Shown: one piece after another, positions 1 to 5,141 of the stretch
Numbering within the stretch: the first letter of the stretch is position 1
How the letters are laid out: each line of letters begins with the position of its first letter
Assembly (NCBI GenBank): GCA_900772715.1
Contig: CAAGRN010000277.1
Span: forward strand, 1 to 6,444
Reading direction: 5' to 3'
Length of the DNA stretch: 6,444 nucleotides
From: an uncultured Subdoligranulum sp.
GTDB lineage: Bacteria; Bacillota_A; Clostridia; Oscillospirales; Ruminococcaceae
Program-made: the position numbers and the translations under genes
Notes under the pieces: model-generated
The model's input: only the letters and a program-made list of their open reading frames with translations
What the model was told of the DNA's origin: nothing
The model's database searches: none

Positions 1-28
1 CATCGCCATAATGGCGCGGTACTCATAG

Positions 29-154
29 TACAACTGCTCCCGCCGCGACGGCAGCCTGGCGTACTATTTCAGCGAGCCAATCGTGGAAAACGACGCCAAG
101 GGCGTGGGTCCCCTGCTGCTGGCGTACACGGAAATTCTGGCAGCAAAAGCGTAA
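29..154 (+). CDS. C-terminal end of a GH105/YesR-type unsaturated glycan hydrolase (5' part missing or disrupted)
   Basis: The frame ending at TAA 152-154 encodes 41 residues starting YNCSRRDGS and containing YYFSEPIVENDAKGVGP. This matches my recollection of the C-terminal signature of glycoside hydrolase family 105/88-like enzymes (YesR/YteR type), with an aromatic pair, SEPIVEND and a KGVGP turn. Known members remove the unsaturated uronic acid from the non-reducing end of pectin or other lyase products, in the cytoplasm. Reading back in the same frame meets TAG at 26-28, and neither other + frame gives family-like sequence before it. The gene is therefore either broken here or joined to unrelated DNA near base 30. 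The stop codon lies inside the ribosome site of the next gene, so the two were probably co-translated. Family assignment is fairly secure for so short a piece. Intactness is unknown. Confidence 0.6.
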   Translation, partial: YNCSRRDGSLAYYFSEPIVENDAKGVGPLLLAYTEILAAKA

Positions 155-159
155 GGAGG
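153..159 (+). promoter_or_regulatory. Ribosome binding site overlapping the upstream stop codon
   Basis: AAGGAGG lies 7 bases before ATG 167 and shares bases with the TAA stop (152-154) of the hydrolase. This arrangement is typical of translational coupling within an operon and fixes the isomerase start. Confidence 0.8.
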
Positions 160-166
160 GAACGGT

Positions 167-994
167 ATGCCGCAATTTATAGTCGGCGCGCGCCTGCACG
201 ATTACGGGCAGGGCGCGGTGGACGAGCAGTTCGCCAAAGTGGCGGCGGACGGGTTTTCTGCCGTGCAGCTTGCCTACAAAAAGGTCGTGCCTACGGTGAA
301 AAGCTATGCGGATGTCACCGACGAACTGGCGCAGCAGACTTGGGAAGCCGAGCGGGCGCACAGTGTGCAGGTGGCGGTGCTGGGTACCTATGTGGAGCTG
401 GCGCTGAACACCGAGGCGCGGGGGAAAAACGTGGCGGACTTTAAAAGCCAGCTGCGCATTGCAAAAAAAATCGGTGCAGGGTGCATCGGCACCGAAACCA
501 CCAAGATGGCGCTGCAGCCTGCCGGTACCACCCGCGAACAGGCGCAGACGCTTTTGTGCCGCAGCTTGGCAGAGCTGCTGCCTGCCGCCGAGGAATTGGG
601 TGTTTATATCGGCATCGAGGCGGTGACCTACCACAGTATGAACGACCCCGCCGCCGTGCGCCGCGTGCTGGACACGATGCGCAGCCCCAACCTGAAAGTC
701 ATTTTTGATATGGCGAATATGGTCAACGCTGACAACACCGACTGTCAGGAAAAAATCTGGCAGCAGGTCGGCGAATGGTACGGCGACAAAATTGCCGCCG
801 TGCATTTTAAGGGGCAAGCCATCCGCCCCGACGGCGGCCTGATGAGTACCCCGCTGGAGGAATCCGGCGTGGACTACGCGGGCGCGTTTGCCATGCTGCG
901 GCAGCTGCCGCAAAAAACGCTGCCCGTCCTGCGGGAGGAAGCCGTACCCGCCAAGGCGGCATCGGACATTGCGTATATGAGAAGTTTCTTTTGA
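167..994 (+). CDS. Sugar phosphate isomerase/epimerase, xylose isomerase-like TIM barrel
   Basis: A 275-residue soluble protein with the layout of the AP-endonuclease-2/xylose-isomerase-like TIM-barrel family (Pfam PF01261). Candidate metal and acid-base residues sit at barrel strand ends: E151 in GIEAV, D181 in VIFDMANMVN, H213 in AAVHFKGQ and E257/E258 near LREEAV. The TETTKM stretch near residues 109-114 is also typical. Family members isomerise or epimerise sugars, inositols and sugar phosphates in the cytoplasm, usually with a divalent metal. The exact substrate cannot be read from the sequence. The preceding GH105-type gene, whose stop lies in this gene's ribosome site, suggests work on a sugar released from plant polysaccharide. 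The start at ATG 167 is supported by AAGGAGG 7 bases upstream. The gene ends a transcription unit, with a strong terminator 7 bases after its stop. No signal peptide or membrane segment is visible. Confidence 0.85.
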   Translation: MPQFIVGARLHDYGQGAVDEQFAKVAADGFSAVQLAYKKVVPTVKSYADVTDELAQQTWEAERAHSVQVAVLGTYVELALNTEARGKNVADFKSQLRIAKKIGAGCIGTETTKMALQPAGTTREQAQTLLCRSLAELLPAAEELGVYIGIEAVTYHSMNDPAAVRRVLDTMRSPNLKVIFDMANMVNADNTDCQEKIWQQVGEWYGDKIAAVHFKGQAIRPDGGLMSTPLEESGVDYAGAFAMLRQLPQKTLPVLREEAVPAKAASDIAYMRSFF

Positions 995-1000
995 AATATG

Positions 1001-1042
1001 AGGGCAGGAGGTGCCGCTTTTGCGGTGTCCCCTGCCCTTTTT
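1001..1042 (+). terminator. Rho-independent terminator after the isomerase gene
   Basis: Arms 1001-1017 and 1022-1038 form a stem of up to 17 pairs, with one mismatch and three G-T wobbles. The loop is TTTT and a five-T run follows at 1038-1042. It lies 7 bases after the isomerase stop and separates that operon from the MATE gene. Confidence 0.9.
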
Positions 1043-1045
1043 GGC

Positions 1046-1074
1046 TTGCGTATTTTGCTTTACGGTGCTATAAT
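1046..1074 (+). promoter_or_regulatory. Sigma-A-type promoter of the MATE gene
   Basis: TTGCGT at 1046-1051 (matching the TTG of TTGACA) and a perfect TATAAT at 1069-1074 are separated by 17 bases. The -35 box starts 4 bases after the T-run of the preceding terminator. Transcription would start near 1081, leaving a leader of about 50 bases before the gene. Confidence 0.75.
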
Positions 1075-1130
1075 AAAATTTCACGGTTTGGTGAAAATAG
1101 CAAAAGGAAAAGGAGCGTTTGGTAAAACAA

Positions 1131-2492
1131 ATGTCGATGCAGCGTACTACAAATCTGACCGAAGGCAGCGTGTCCAAGGGGATGCTGCTGTTTGCCCTGC
1201 CGATCTTCATCAGCAACCTGTTTCAGCAGCTGTACAATGCCGCCGACTCGCTGATCGTGGGCAATTTTCTGGGCGGCGAGGCGCTGGCGGCGGTCGGCTC
1301 CTCCGGCAGCCTGATTTTTCTGCTGACGGGCTTTGTCAACGGCGTGTCGCTGGGCGCGGGCGTTGTGGTGGCACGGTATTTCGGCGCTAAGGACTGGAAG
1401 CGCCTGCGCAGCACGATCCACACCACGGTGGCGCTGGGTCTTGCGGCGGGCGCGGTGCTGACGGTGGTGGGCGTGCTGCTGACCCCGCAGATTCTGCGCT
1501 GGATGGGAACGCCCGAAAACGTCTTGGTCAACTCGGTGGCGTATTTCCGCACCTACTTTTTCGGCTCCATTGCGGTGGTGATGTACAATGTGGGTGCCAG
1601 CATTTTGCAGTCGGTCGGCGACAGCCGCAGCCCTATGCAGTATCTGATCACGGCGTCTATTATCAACATTGTGCTGGATATTATTTTGGTCGGCGGTATG
1701 CGGATGGGCGTCGGCGCGGCGGCATTTGCGACCATTGCCAGCCAGTCGGTCAGCGCCGTGCTGGCGTTCGCCAAGCTGATGCGCTCGCAGGAGCCGTGGA
1801 CGGTTCACTGGAAGGAAGTTCGCTTTGATGCGCCGTCCCTGCGGGCGGTCGTTAAGCAGGGGCTGCCGTCCGGCGTGCAGAACTCGGTCATTTCGCTGGC
1901 AAACGTCATTGTGCAGTCCAACATCAACTCCTTTGGTGCCAACGCCATGGCGGGCTGCGGCGCGTATGCCAAGGTGGAGGGCTTTGCCTTTTTGCCGGTT
2001 ACCTGCTTCTCGATGGCGCTGGCGACCTTTGTCAGCCAGAATGTCGGCGCGGGCAAGCCCGACCGCGTGCGCAAGGGGATGAAATTCGGCATACTCTGCT
2101 CTATCCTGCTGGCGGAGGCTGTGGGCGTGGGCATCTATCTGCTGTGCCCGCAGCTGGTGGGCGCGTTCAGCAGCGAGGCGGAGGTCATCGCCTTCGGCGT
2201 GCGGCAGGCGCGCACGGCGGCGCTGTTCTACTGCCTGCTGGCGTTCAGCCACTGCTGCGCGGGCATCCTGCGCGGGCTGGGACGCCCCCTTGTGCCGATG
2301 ATGATCATGCTGGCGATCTGGTGCGCGCTGCGCATTACCTACCTGACGGTCACGCTGCATTTTATCCGGGATATCGGCGTCATTTTCTGGGCCTATCCCC
2401 TGACGTGGAGCATCTCCTCGGCGCTGTTTGCGTGGTACATCCTGCACTGCCCCATCCCCGTGGTGGGCGGCGGCGCACCCCAATATCGATAA
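1131..2492 (+). CDS. MATE family multidrug/toxin exporter
   Basis: A polytopic membrane protein of 453 residues, the usual length for MATE (MatE, PF01554) transporters with 12 membrane segments. Family members export drugs, toxins or metabolites by Na+ or H+ antiport across the cytoplasmic membrane. Seen here: the N-terminal LTEGSVSKGMLLFALPIF entry helix, QQLYNAADSLIVGNFLGGEA (residues 33-52), the DSRSPMQY turn with a following helix (164-190), the second-half counterpart VQSNINSFGANAMAG (261-275), and paired cytoplasmic loops FGAKDWKRL and GAGKPDRVRKG ending the two halves' second helices. The substrate cannot be inferred. The start is uncertain. ATG 1131 gives a family-like N-terminus but sits 15 bases from AGGAG (1111-1115). 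TTG 1119 is only 3 bases from it and would add four residues. ATG 1137 is also possible. The gene is monocistronic, with its own promoter and a terminator just after the stop. Confidence 0.93.
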   Translation: MSMQRTTNLTEGSVSKGMLLFALPIFISNLFQQLYNAADSLIVGNFLGGEALAAVGSSGSLIFLLTGFVNGVSLGAGVVVARYFGAKDWKRLRSTIHTTVALGLAAGAVLTVVGVLLTPQILRWMGTPENVLVNSVAYFRTYFFGSIAVVMYNVGASILQSVGDSRSPMQYLITASIINIVLDIILVGGMRMGVGAAAFATIASQSVSAVLAFAKLMRSQEPWTVHWKEVRFDAPSLRAVVKQGLPSGVQNSVISLANVIVQSNINSFGANAMAGCGAYAKVEGFAFLPVTCFSMALATFVSQNVGAGKPDRVRKGMKFGILCSILLAEAVGVGIYLLCPQLVGAFSSEAEVIAFGVRQARTAALFYCLLAFSHCCAGILRGLGRPLVPMMIMLAIWCALRITYLTVTLHFIRDIGVIFWAYPLTWSISSALFAWYILHCPIPVVGGGAPQYR

Positions 2493-2500
2493 CAAAAACC

Positions 2501-2530
2501 AAAAATGCCGCCCACTCGGGCGGCGTTTTT
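2501..2530. terminator. Bidirectional terminator between convergent MATE and pcp genes
   Basis: AAAAATGCCGCCC (2501-2513), loop ACTC, then GGGCGGCGTTTTT (2518-2530) form a 13-pair hairpin with an A-tract on one side and a T-tract on the other. It can terminate transcription from both strands. It sits 8 bases after the MATE stop and 3 bases after the pcp stop on the other strand. Confidence 0.92.
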
Positions 2531-2533
2531 CGT

Positions 2534-3178
2534 TTATTGCAGGGTCCCGGCGGCGGGGTCGGAGATTTCCACCCCGGCGATGGCTGCCTGCAGGGCGACG
2601 GTCAGGCTTTGCACAATGGCGGGCAGCGGCATACAGGGCGTCAGGACGTCCTTGCCGGCGACTTGGGCGGGAAGATACGGGACGTGGACAAAGCCTGCAC
2701 GCAGCCCCGGAAAGCGCGTGGCGGCAAGATACAGCGCGTTGTATAGTGCGGCATTGCACACATAGGTGCCAGCTGTGTAAGAAACGCTGCAGGGCAGCCC
2801 GGCAGCGCGCACCGCCTGCACCATCGCGCGCACCGGCAGCGTGGAAAAATACGCGGCATCGCCGTCCGCGCGCAGCGGTTCGTCCAGCGGCTGGGCGCCG
2901 TCATTGTCGGGGATGCGGGCATCCGCCAGATTGATGGCGACCCGCTCCACCCGCACGGCGGGGGTGCCGCCCGCCTGCCCCACGCACAGCACCATGTCGG
3001 GCTGCAGCTCGCACAGATAGCTTTCCAGCGCGGCGGCGCTGCGGGCAAAGGCGGTGGGCAGCTCGCGTTTGTAGATTTGGGCGCCGTCCAGCGTGTCCGG
3101 CAGCGCCTTTACGGCTTCGTAGGCGGGGTTCACGCGCTCCCCGCCAAAGGGGTCAAACCCCGTGACAAGTACCTTCAT
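2534..3178 (-). CDS. pcp: Pyroglutamyl-peptidase I (peptidase family C15)
   Basis: A 214-residue cytoplasmic cysteine peptidase, matching the roughly 200-215 residues usual for the family. It removes N-terminal pyroglutamate from peptides. The N-terminus MKVLVTGFDPFGG is diagnostic. The catalytic triad is complete: E78 in VERVAINLADARIPDN, C141 in SYTAGTYVCN and H165 in FVHVPYLP. The start ATG at 3178 is preceded by AGGAG 5 bases upstream. That site is part of TAAGGAG, in which TAA is the stop of the CobW-like gene, so pcp is the second gene of a tightly coupled two-gene operon. It shares a bidirectional terminator with the convergent MATE gene. The C-terminal tail after residue 200 is short and looks unstructured. 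Confidence 0.95.
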   Translation of the reverse strand: MKVLVTGFDPFGGERVNPAYEAVKALPDTLDGAQIYKRELPTAFARSAAALESYLCELQPDMVLCVGQAGGTPAVRVERVAINLADARIPDNDGAQPLDEPLRADGDAAYFSTLPVRAMVQAVRAAGLPCSVSYTAGTYVCNAALYNALYLAATRFPGLRAGFVHVPYLPAQVAGKDVLTPCMPLPAIVQSLTVALQAAIAGVEISDPAAGTLQ

Positions 3179-3187
3179 AGCGGCTCC

Positions 3188-4123
3188 TTACTGCGCCAAA
3201 TGCGCTTTAATTTTTGCCTTGTCCAGCCCCTGCCCGATGACGATCAGCACCTGCTGCCCCTGCGGCACGCGCTGCGCGGTCATACCGGCGGGGGTGGCGT
3301 TGATCTCCAGCCAGCCGTCGGCGGACGGCACAAAGCCCTTCAGGCGCAGGATATGCCCGCAGGCGGGGTCGGCAAACAGCGTCGGCACGGCGGCGCGCAG
3401 GGCGCTTTCGGTCAGCGGCAGCTCCAGAAAATACAGCGAGGTAAAGGCGTTGTGTTCGTCAAAAGGCAGCTTGACGTAGTCCGCCTGCCGCCAGCCGCAG
3501 CGGTCCAGTGCGGCAAAATCGGCGTCGGTCAGCGCGTTCCAGTCCTTGTACAGGATGTCCTTTGCCGCAAAGCGGCGGGCGCAGCGACAGTTTGCCAGTG
3601 CGGTGTTCAGCCGGGCAAGCAGCGCATCGCGCCCCAAAGCGCCCGGCAGCTGCACGCGGCTTGCCAACAGGCAGCCGGACTTGGCAGCCTCGCTGGCAAG
3701 CAGGTATTCCTCCTCCGGCGAAAGCCGCGGCGGCAGCGCGGCGTCCACCACGGCAAACACGTTGCCCAAGGTGTACCAGCGGTCAAGCGGGTCGTCCCGC
3801 AGGATGTCAAAAAATTCGTCCACATCAAAGATGCCGCTGGGTTCCACGACAACGCGGTCGTACCCCTGCATGGCGAGGGAAATCAGCTTGGTGCGCATAC
3901 GGCGCTGGTGGGTGTCGCAGTCGCACCCGCCGGAGATGCTCTCGATATTGCAGCGGCTGCCAAGGACATCCTGCAGCAGCAGAACATCCACGTTGACCGC
4001 GCCGAAGTCGTTTTCCAGAATGCAGACGTTATGCCCCTGCGCCGTCAGATACTGCACCCAATGCCGCAGAAAGGTGGTTTTGCCGGAACCGAGAAAGCCG
4101 GTGATCAGATCGACCTGTACCAA
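3188..4123 (-). CDS. CobW/G3E-type P-loop GTP-binding protein with altered metal and guanine motifs
   Basis: From TTG 4123 the protein has 311 residues. The N-terminal P-loop domain has Walker A GFLGSGKTT (9-17), a switch-like ENDFGAVNVD (37-46) and EPSG (94-97). The C-terminal part resembles CobW_C: EHNAFTSLYFLEL (223-235), HILRLKGF (257-264) and VIGQGLDKAKI (295-305). Known G3E GTPases load metals (Ni, Co, Zn) onto target proteins in the cytoplasm. Two hallmarks differ here. The usual metal-binding CxCC reads C67-D-C69-D, and the usual NKxD guanine motif is replaced by ASRVQ near 154-158. Metal use and GTP specificity are therefore uncertain. The TTG start is chosen because GGGGAGGGG lies upstream at good spacing and the domain begins at once. 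An ATG 35 codons upstream at 4228 would run the gene back into the tRNA terminator and lacks family-like residues. The gene precedes pcp by 9 bases. I see no convincing promoter for the pair. Confidence 0.88.
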   Translation of the reverse strand: MVQVDLITGFLGSGKTTFLRHWVQYLTAQGHNVCILENDFGAVNVDVLLLQDVLGSRCNIESISGGCDCDTHQRRMRTKLISLAMQGYDRVVVEPSGIFDVDEFFDILRDDPLDRWYTLGNVFAVVDAALPPRLSPEEEYLLASEAAKSGCLLASRVQLPGALGRDALLARLNTALANCRCARRFAAKDILYKDWNALTDADFAALDRCGWRQADYVKLPFDEHNAFTSLYFLELPLTESALRAAVPTLFADPACGHILRLKGFVPSADGWLEINATPAGMTAQRVPQGQQVLIVIGQGLDKAKIKAHLAQ

Positions 4124-4129
4124 GGATGA

Positions 4130-4138
4130 CCCCTCCCC
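4130..4138 (-). promoter_or_regulatory. Ribosome binding site supporting the TTG start of the CobW-like gene
   Basis: Read on the - strand, GGGGAGGGG contains GGAGG 8 bases before TTG 4123. No ATG lies close enough to use it, which is the main argument for the TTG start. Confidence 0.7.
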
Positions 4139-4187
4139 TGTTGTGTTGGTGAAAAGATAGGTTGGATTTTTGCGGTGCGCCGCCCTG

Positions 4188-4207
4188 TTCAAATCCTCTT
4201 CCCCGCA
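4188..4207 (+). other. tRNA 3'-end-like scrap (T-loop to discriminator)
   Basis: TTCAAATCC followed by TCTTCCCCGCA reads like the T-loop, 3' T-stem strand and 3' acceptor strand of a tRNA, most like a Met/fMet-type tRNA ending in CCCCGCA. A CCA stands 3 bases later at 4211-4213. No matching 5' half, D-arm or anticodon arm is present upstream, and the bases before the T-loop (GCCCTG) do not pair with it. It may be a remnant or half of an old attachment site. Chance resemblance is not excluded. Confidence 0.4.
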
Positions 4208-4210
4208 AAA

Positions 4211-4253
4211 CCAAAGAAAAAGCTCCAAGCCTAAGCTTGGAGCTTTTCTTTGG
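4211..4253 (-). terminator. Terminator of tRNA-Leu copy 1 (probably bidirectional)
   Basis: The core stem pairs 4221-4230 with 4235-4244 around the four-base loop 4231-4234. The near-perfect inverted repeat extends outward through A/T-rich arms to CCA (4211-4213) and TGG (4251-4253). On the - strand the stem is followed by TTTTTCTTT. The outermost bases belong to the encoded CCA end of the tRNA, so the tRNA abuts its terminator with no spacer. Confidence 0.85.
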
Positions 4254-4337
4254 TGCGGATGAAGGGATTTGAACCCACACTCTTTTAAGGGAACTAGAAC
4301 CTGAATCTAGCGCGTCTGCCAGTTCCGCCACATCCGC
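4251..4337 (-). tRNA. tRNA-Leu (anticodon CAG), copy 1
   Basis: An 87-base class II tRNA including an encoded CCA (4251-4253). Acceptor strands GCGGATG (4337-4331) and CATCCGC pair fully. The D-arm is GCGGAACTGGCAGACGC. Anticodon stem CTAGA/TCTAG encloses TTCAGGT, giving anticodon CAG at 4303-4301, which reads CUG. The T-loop is TTCAAAT. The T-stem is weak: GTGGG faces CCCTT, leaving three G-C pairs, a T-T mismatch and a G-T wobble. The long variable arm (about CCCTTAAAAGAG) also pairs poorly. The sequence is identical to the second copy at 5318-5404. It has a consensus promoter 43 bases upstream and a terminator directly abutting its 3' end. Confidence 0.93.
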
Positions 4338-4373
4338 ATATTCGCTTGTCGCAAGGGGCTTGCCCTGACGACG
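4338..4373 (-). ncRNA. Leader hairpin of pre-tRNA-Leu copy 1
   Basis: The predicted 36-base leader between the transcription start (about 4373) and the tRNA holds GTCG-TC-AGGG, a CAAG-type loop and CCCCTTG-CGAC, which can fold into an imperfect hairpin. The same element, with two bases fewer in the right arm, precedes tRNA copy 2. It may influence 5' processing by RNase P or may simply be a relic of the duplication. Confidence 0.5.
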
Positions 4374-4379
4374 TTTGTT

Positions 4380-4408
4380 ATTATAGCATAGGTGGTGGGG
4401 GTTGTCAA
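4380..4408 (-). promoter_or_regulatory. Consensus promoter of tRNA-Leu copy 1
   Basis: On the - strand TTGACA (4408-4403), a 17-base spacer and TATAAT (4385-4380) match the sigma-A consensus exactly, as expected for a stable-RNA gene. Confidence 0.92.
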
Positions 4409-4440
4409 GCGGTTTTGCGGAAAATTATCGGATTTTATTT

Positions 4441-4457
4441 TTGCGGCAGAGCCGCAA
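4441..4457. repeat. Perfect short inverted repeat
   Basis: TTGCGGC, AGA, GCCGCAA forms a 7-pair GC-rich hairpin. It lies between the promoter of tRNA-Leu copy 1 and the terminator of the HTH gene. Read on the - strand it is followed by AAATAAAA rather than a T-run, so it is not a classical terminator there. It could be a backup stop, a protein site or a scar. Confidence 0.5.
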
Positions 4458-4459
4458 GA

Positions 4460-4500
4460 CCAAAGAAAAAGCTCCAAGCCTAAGCTTGGAACTTTTCTTT
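4460..4500 (-). terminator. Terminator of the HTH gene, near-duplicate of the tRNA-Leu terminator
   Basis: These 41 bases match 4211-4251 at 40 positions. The single G-to-A change (GAGCT to GAACT) turns one stem pair into a wobble. On the - strand the stem is followed by TTTTTCTTT. It lies 76 bases beyond the HTH stop codon. With its twin it forms a direct repeat bracketing tRNA-Leu copy 1 and its promoter. Confidence 0.8.
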
Positions 4501-4576
4501 GAGTGGTATGCGTATAAATGTTATCATCCCATTCTTGCAGAGGTGATTTGAACTAATATGACACTTCGTATTATTC

Positions 4577-5107
4577 TTATTTTGCGGTGTTGTGTTTTTT
4601 GCTGTACAGACCAAAAGATAGAAAAGCAACTCCGACCACAATTACAGCTATCGTAATGCCAAATATAATGGGCATAGGCTGCATTGCTGCATATTGAATG
4701 AAATCAAGATAAAACCCATGCTGATTTACGTGAGCTTTTTGCAATGTTCCAAATACAGGTAAAAACATAAATTCTAACACAAGTAGAATTAGCCCTGCCA
4801 CAATAGTTTTGAAACCAAGATTAACTTGCTTATTCGCAGCATTCATATTTGCAATTTGCTCTAATGTTGATGGGCTTTTATTTGTACTCGTTTCACCCAA
4901 ATTCTGTGTATTGCTATTTTTTAGCAATTCATCGGTTGAAACCGAAAATAGTTCGCTCAACATAATAATTTTACTAATTTCCGGAACTGCGTCATTCAGC
5001 TCCCATTTTGAAATGGATTGGCGAGACACATCAAGTTGTTCTGCCAACTGCTCCTGCGATATACCAGCAGCTTTTCTTAGCTGTTGTATTTTTTCTCCTA
5101 AAGTCAT
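4577..5107 (-). CDS. XRE-family helix-turn-helix regulator with two C-terminal membrane segments
   Basis: A 176-residue protein. Residues 4-62 form an HTH_3/Cro-C1-type DNA-binding domain (LGEKIQQLRKAAGISQEQLAEQL, with recognition helix around SRQSISKWE at 28-36 and the usual VPEISKIIMLSELFSVSTDELL). A polar Asn/Thr/Ser-rich linker (about 64-97) leads to a hydrophobic segment at about 99-119, and a second at about 146-168 is followed by the basic tail SKKHNTAK. This predicts a membrane-anchored transcription factor. HTH proteins of this build are common in Firmicutes, often beside a small membrane or transport gene, but no partner is present here. ATG 5107 is the start, since AGGAGG lies 8 bases upstream. 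The gene and its flanks are markedly AT-rich compared with every other gene in the window, which suggests a different origin. Its target is unknown. Autoregulation would be typical. Confidence 0.9.
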   Translation of the reverse strand: MTLGEKIQQLRKAAGISQEQLAEQLDVSRQSISKWELNDAVPEISKIIMLSELFSVSTDELLKNSNTQNLGETSTNKSPSTLEQIANMNAANKQVNLGFKTIVAGLILLVLEFMFLPVFGTLQKAHVNQHGFYLDFIQYAAMQPMPIIFGITIAVIVVGVAFLSFGLYSKKHNTAK

Positions 5108-5115
5108 AAATACCA

Positions 5116-5121
5116 CCTCCT
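5116..5121 (-). promoter_or_regulatory. Ribosome binding site fixing the HTH gene start
   Basis: A perfect AGGAGG on the - strand, 8 bases before ATG 5107. A GTG three codons upstream of that ATG overlaps this site and so cannot be the start. Confidence 0.88.
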
Positions 5122-5135
5122 GTTTGACTCTCTTA

Positions 5136-5141
5136 ATTATA
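5136..5141 (-). promoter_or_regulatory. -10 box of the HTH gene promoter
   Basis: A perfect TATAAT lies on the - strand 28 bases before ATG 5107, giving a leader of about 20 bases. The hexamer 17 bases upstream (TAGAGT) is a poor -35, so the promoter may be weak or activator-dependent. Another TATAAT lies upstream at 5238-5233, also without a good -35. Confidence 0.55.

Noticed and set aside
23..1216. A 397-codon - strand open frame opposite the isomerase gene
   Set aside because: It has no recognisable domain, runs through a terminator and a promoter, and opposes a well-supported gene.
1068..2759. A 563-codon - strand open frame across the MATE gene
   Set aside because: It is a low-complexity Arg/His/Ala/Gln-rich shadow of GC-rich coding sequence. 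The + strand frame has clear MATE motifs, a promoter and a terminator.
4124..4228. A 35-codon N-terminal extension of the CobW-like protein
   Set aside because: The extension (MELFLWFCGEEDLN...) is the reverse translation of the terminator and the tRNA-like scrap. The P-loop domain starts right after TTG 4123, which has a good ribosome site.
4029..4331. A 100-codon - strand frame starting MAELADALDSGSS
   Set aside because: This is the familiar spurious translation of a tRNA-Leu gene, running on into the CobW-like gene in the wrong frame.
4211..4500. A CRISPR-like pair of repeats
   Set aside because: There are only two 41-base units, 249 bp apart, both hairpin terminators. There is no regular spacing and no cas gene.
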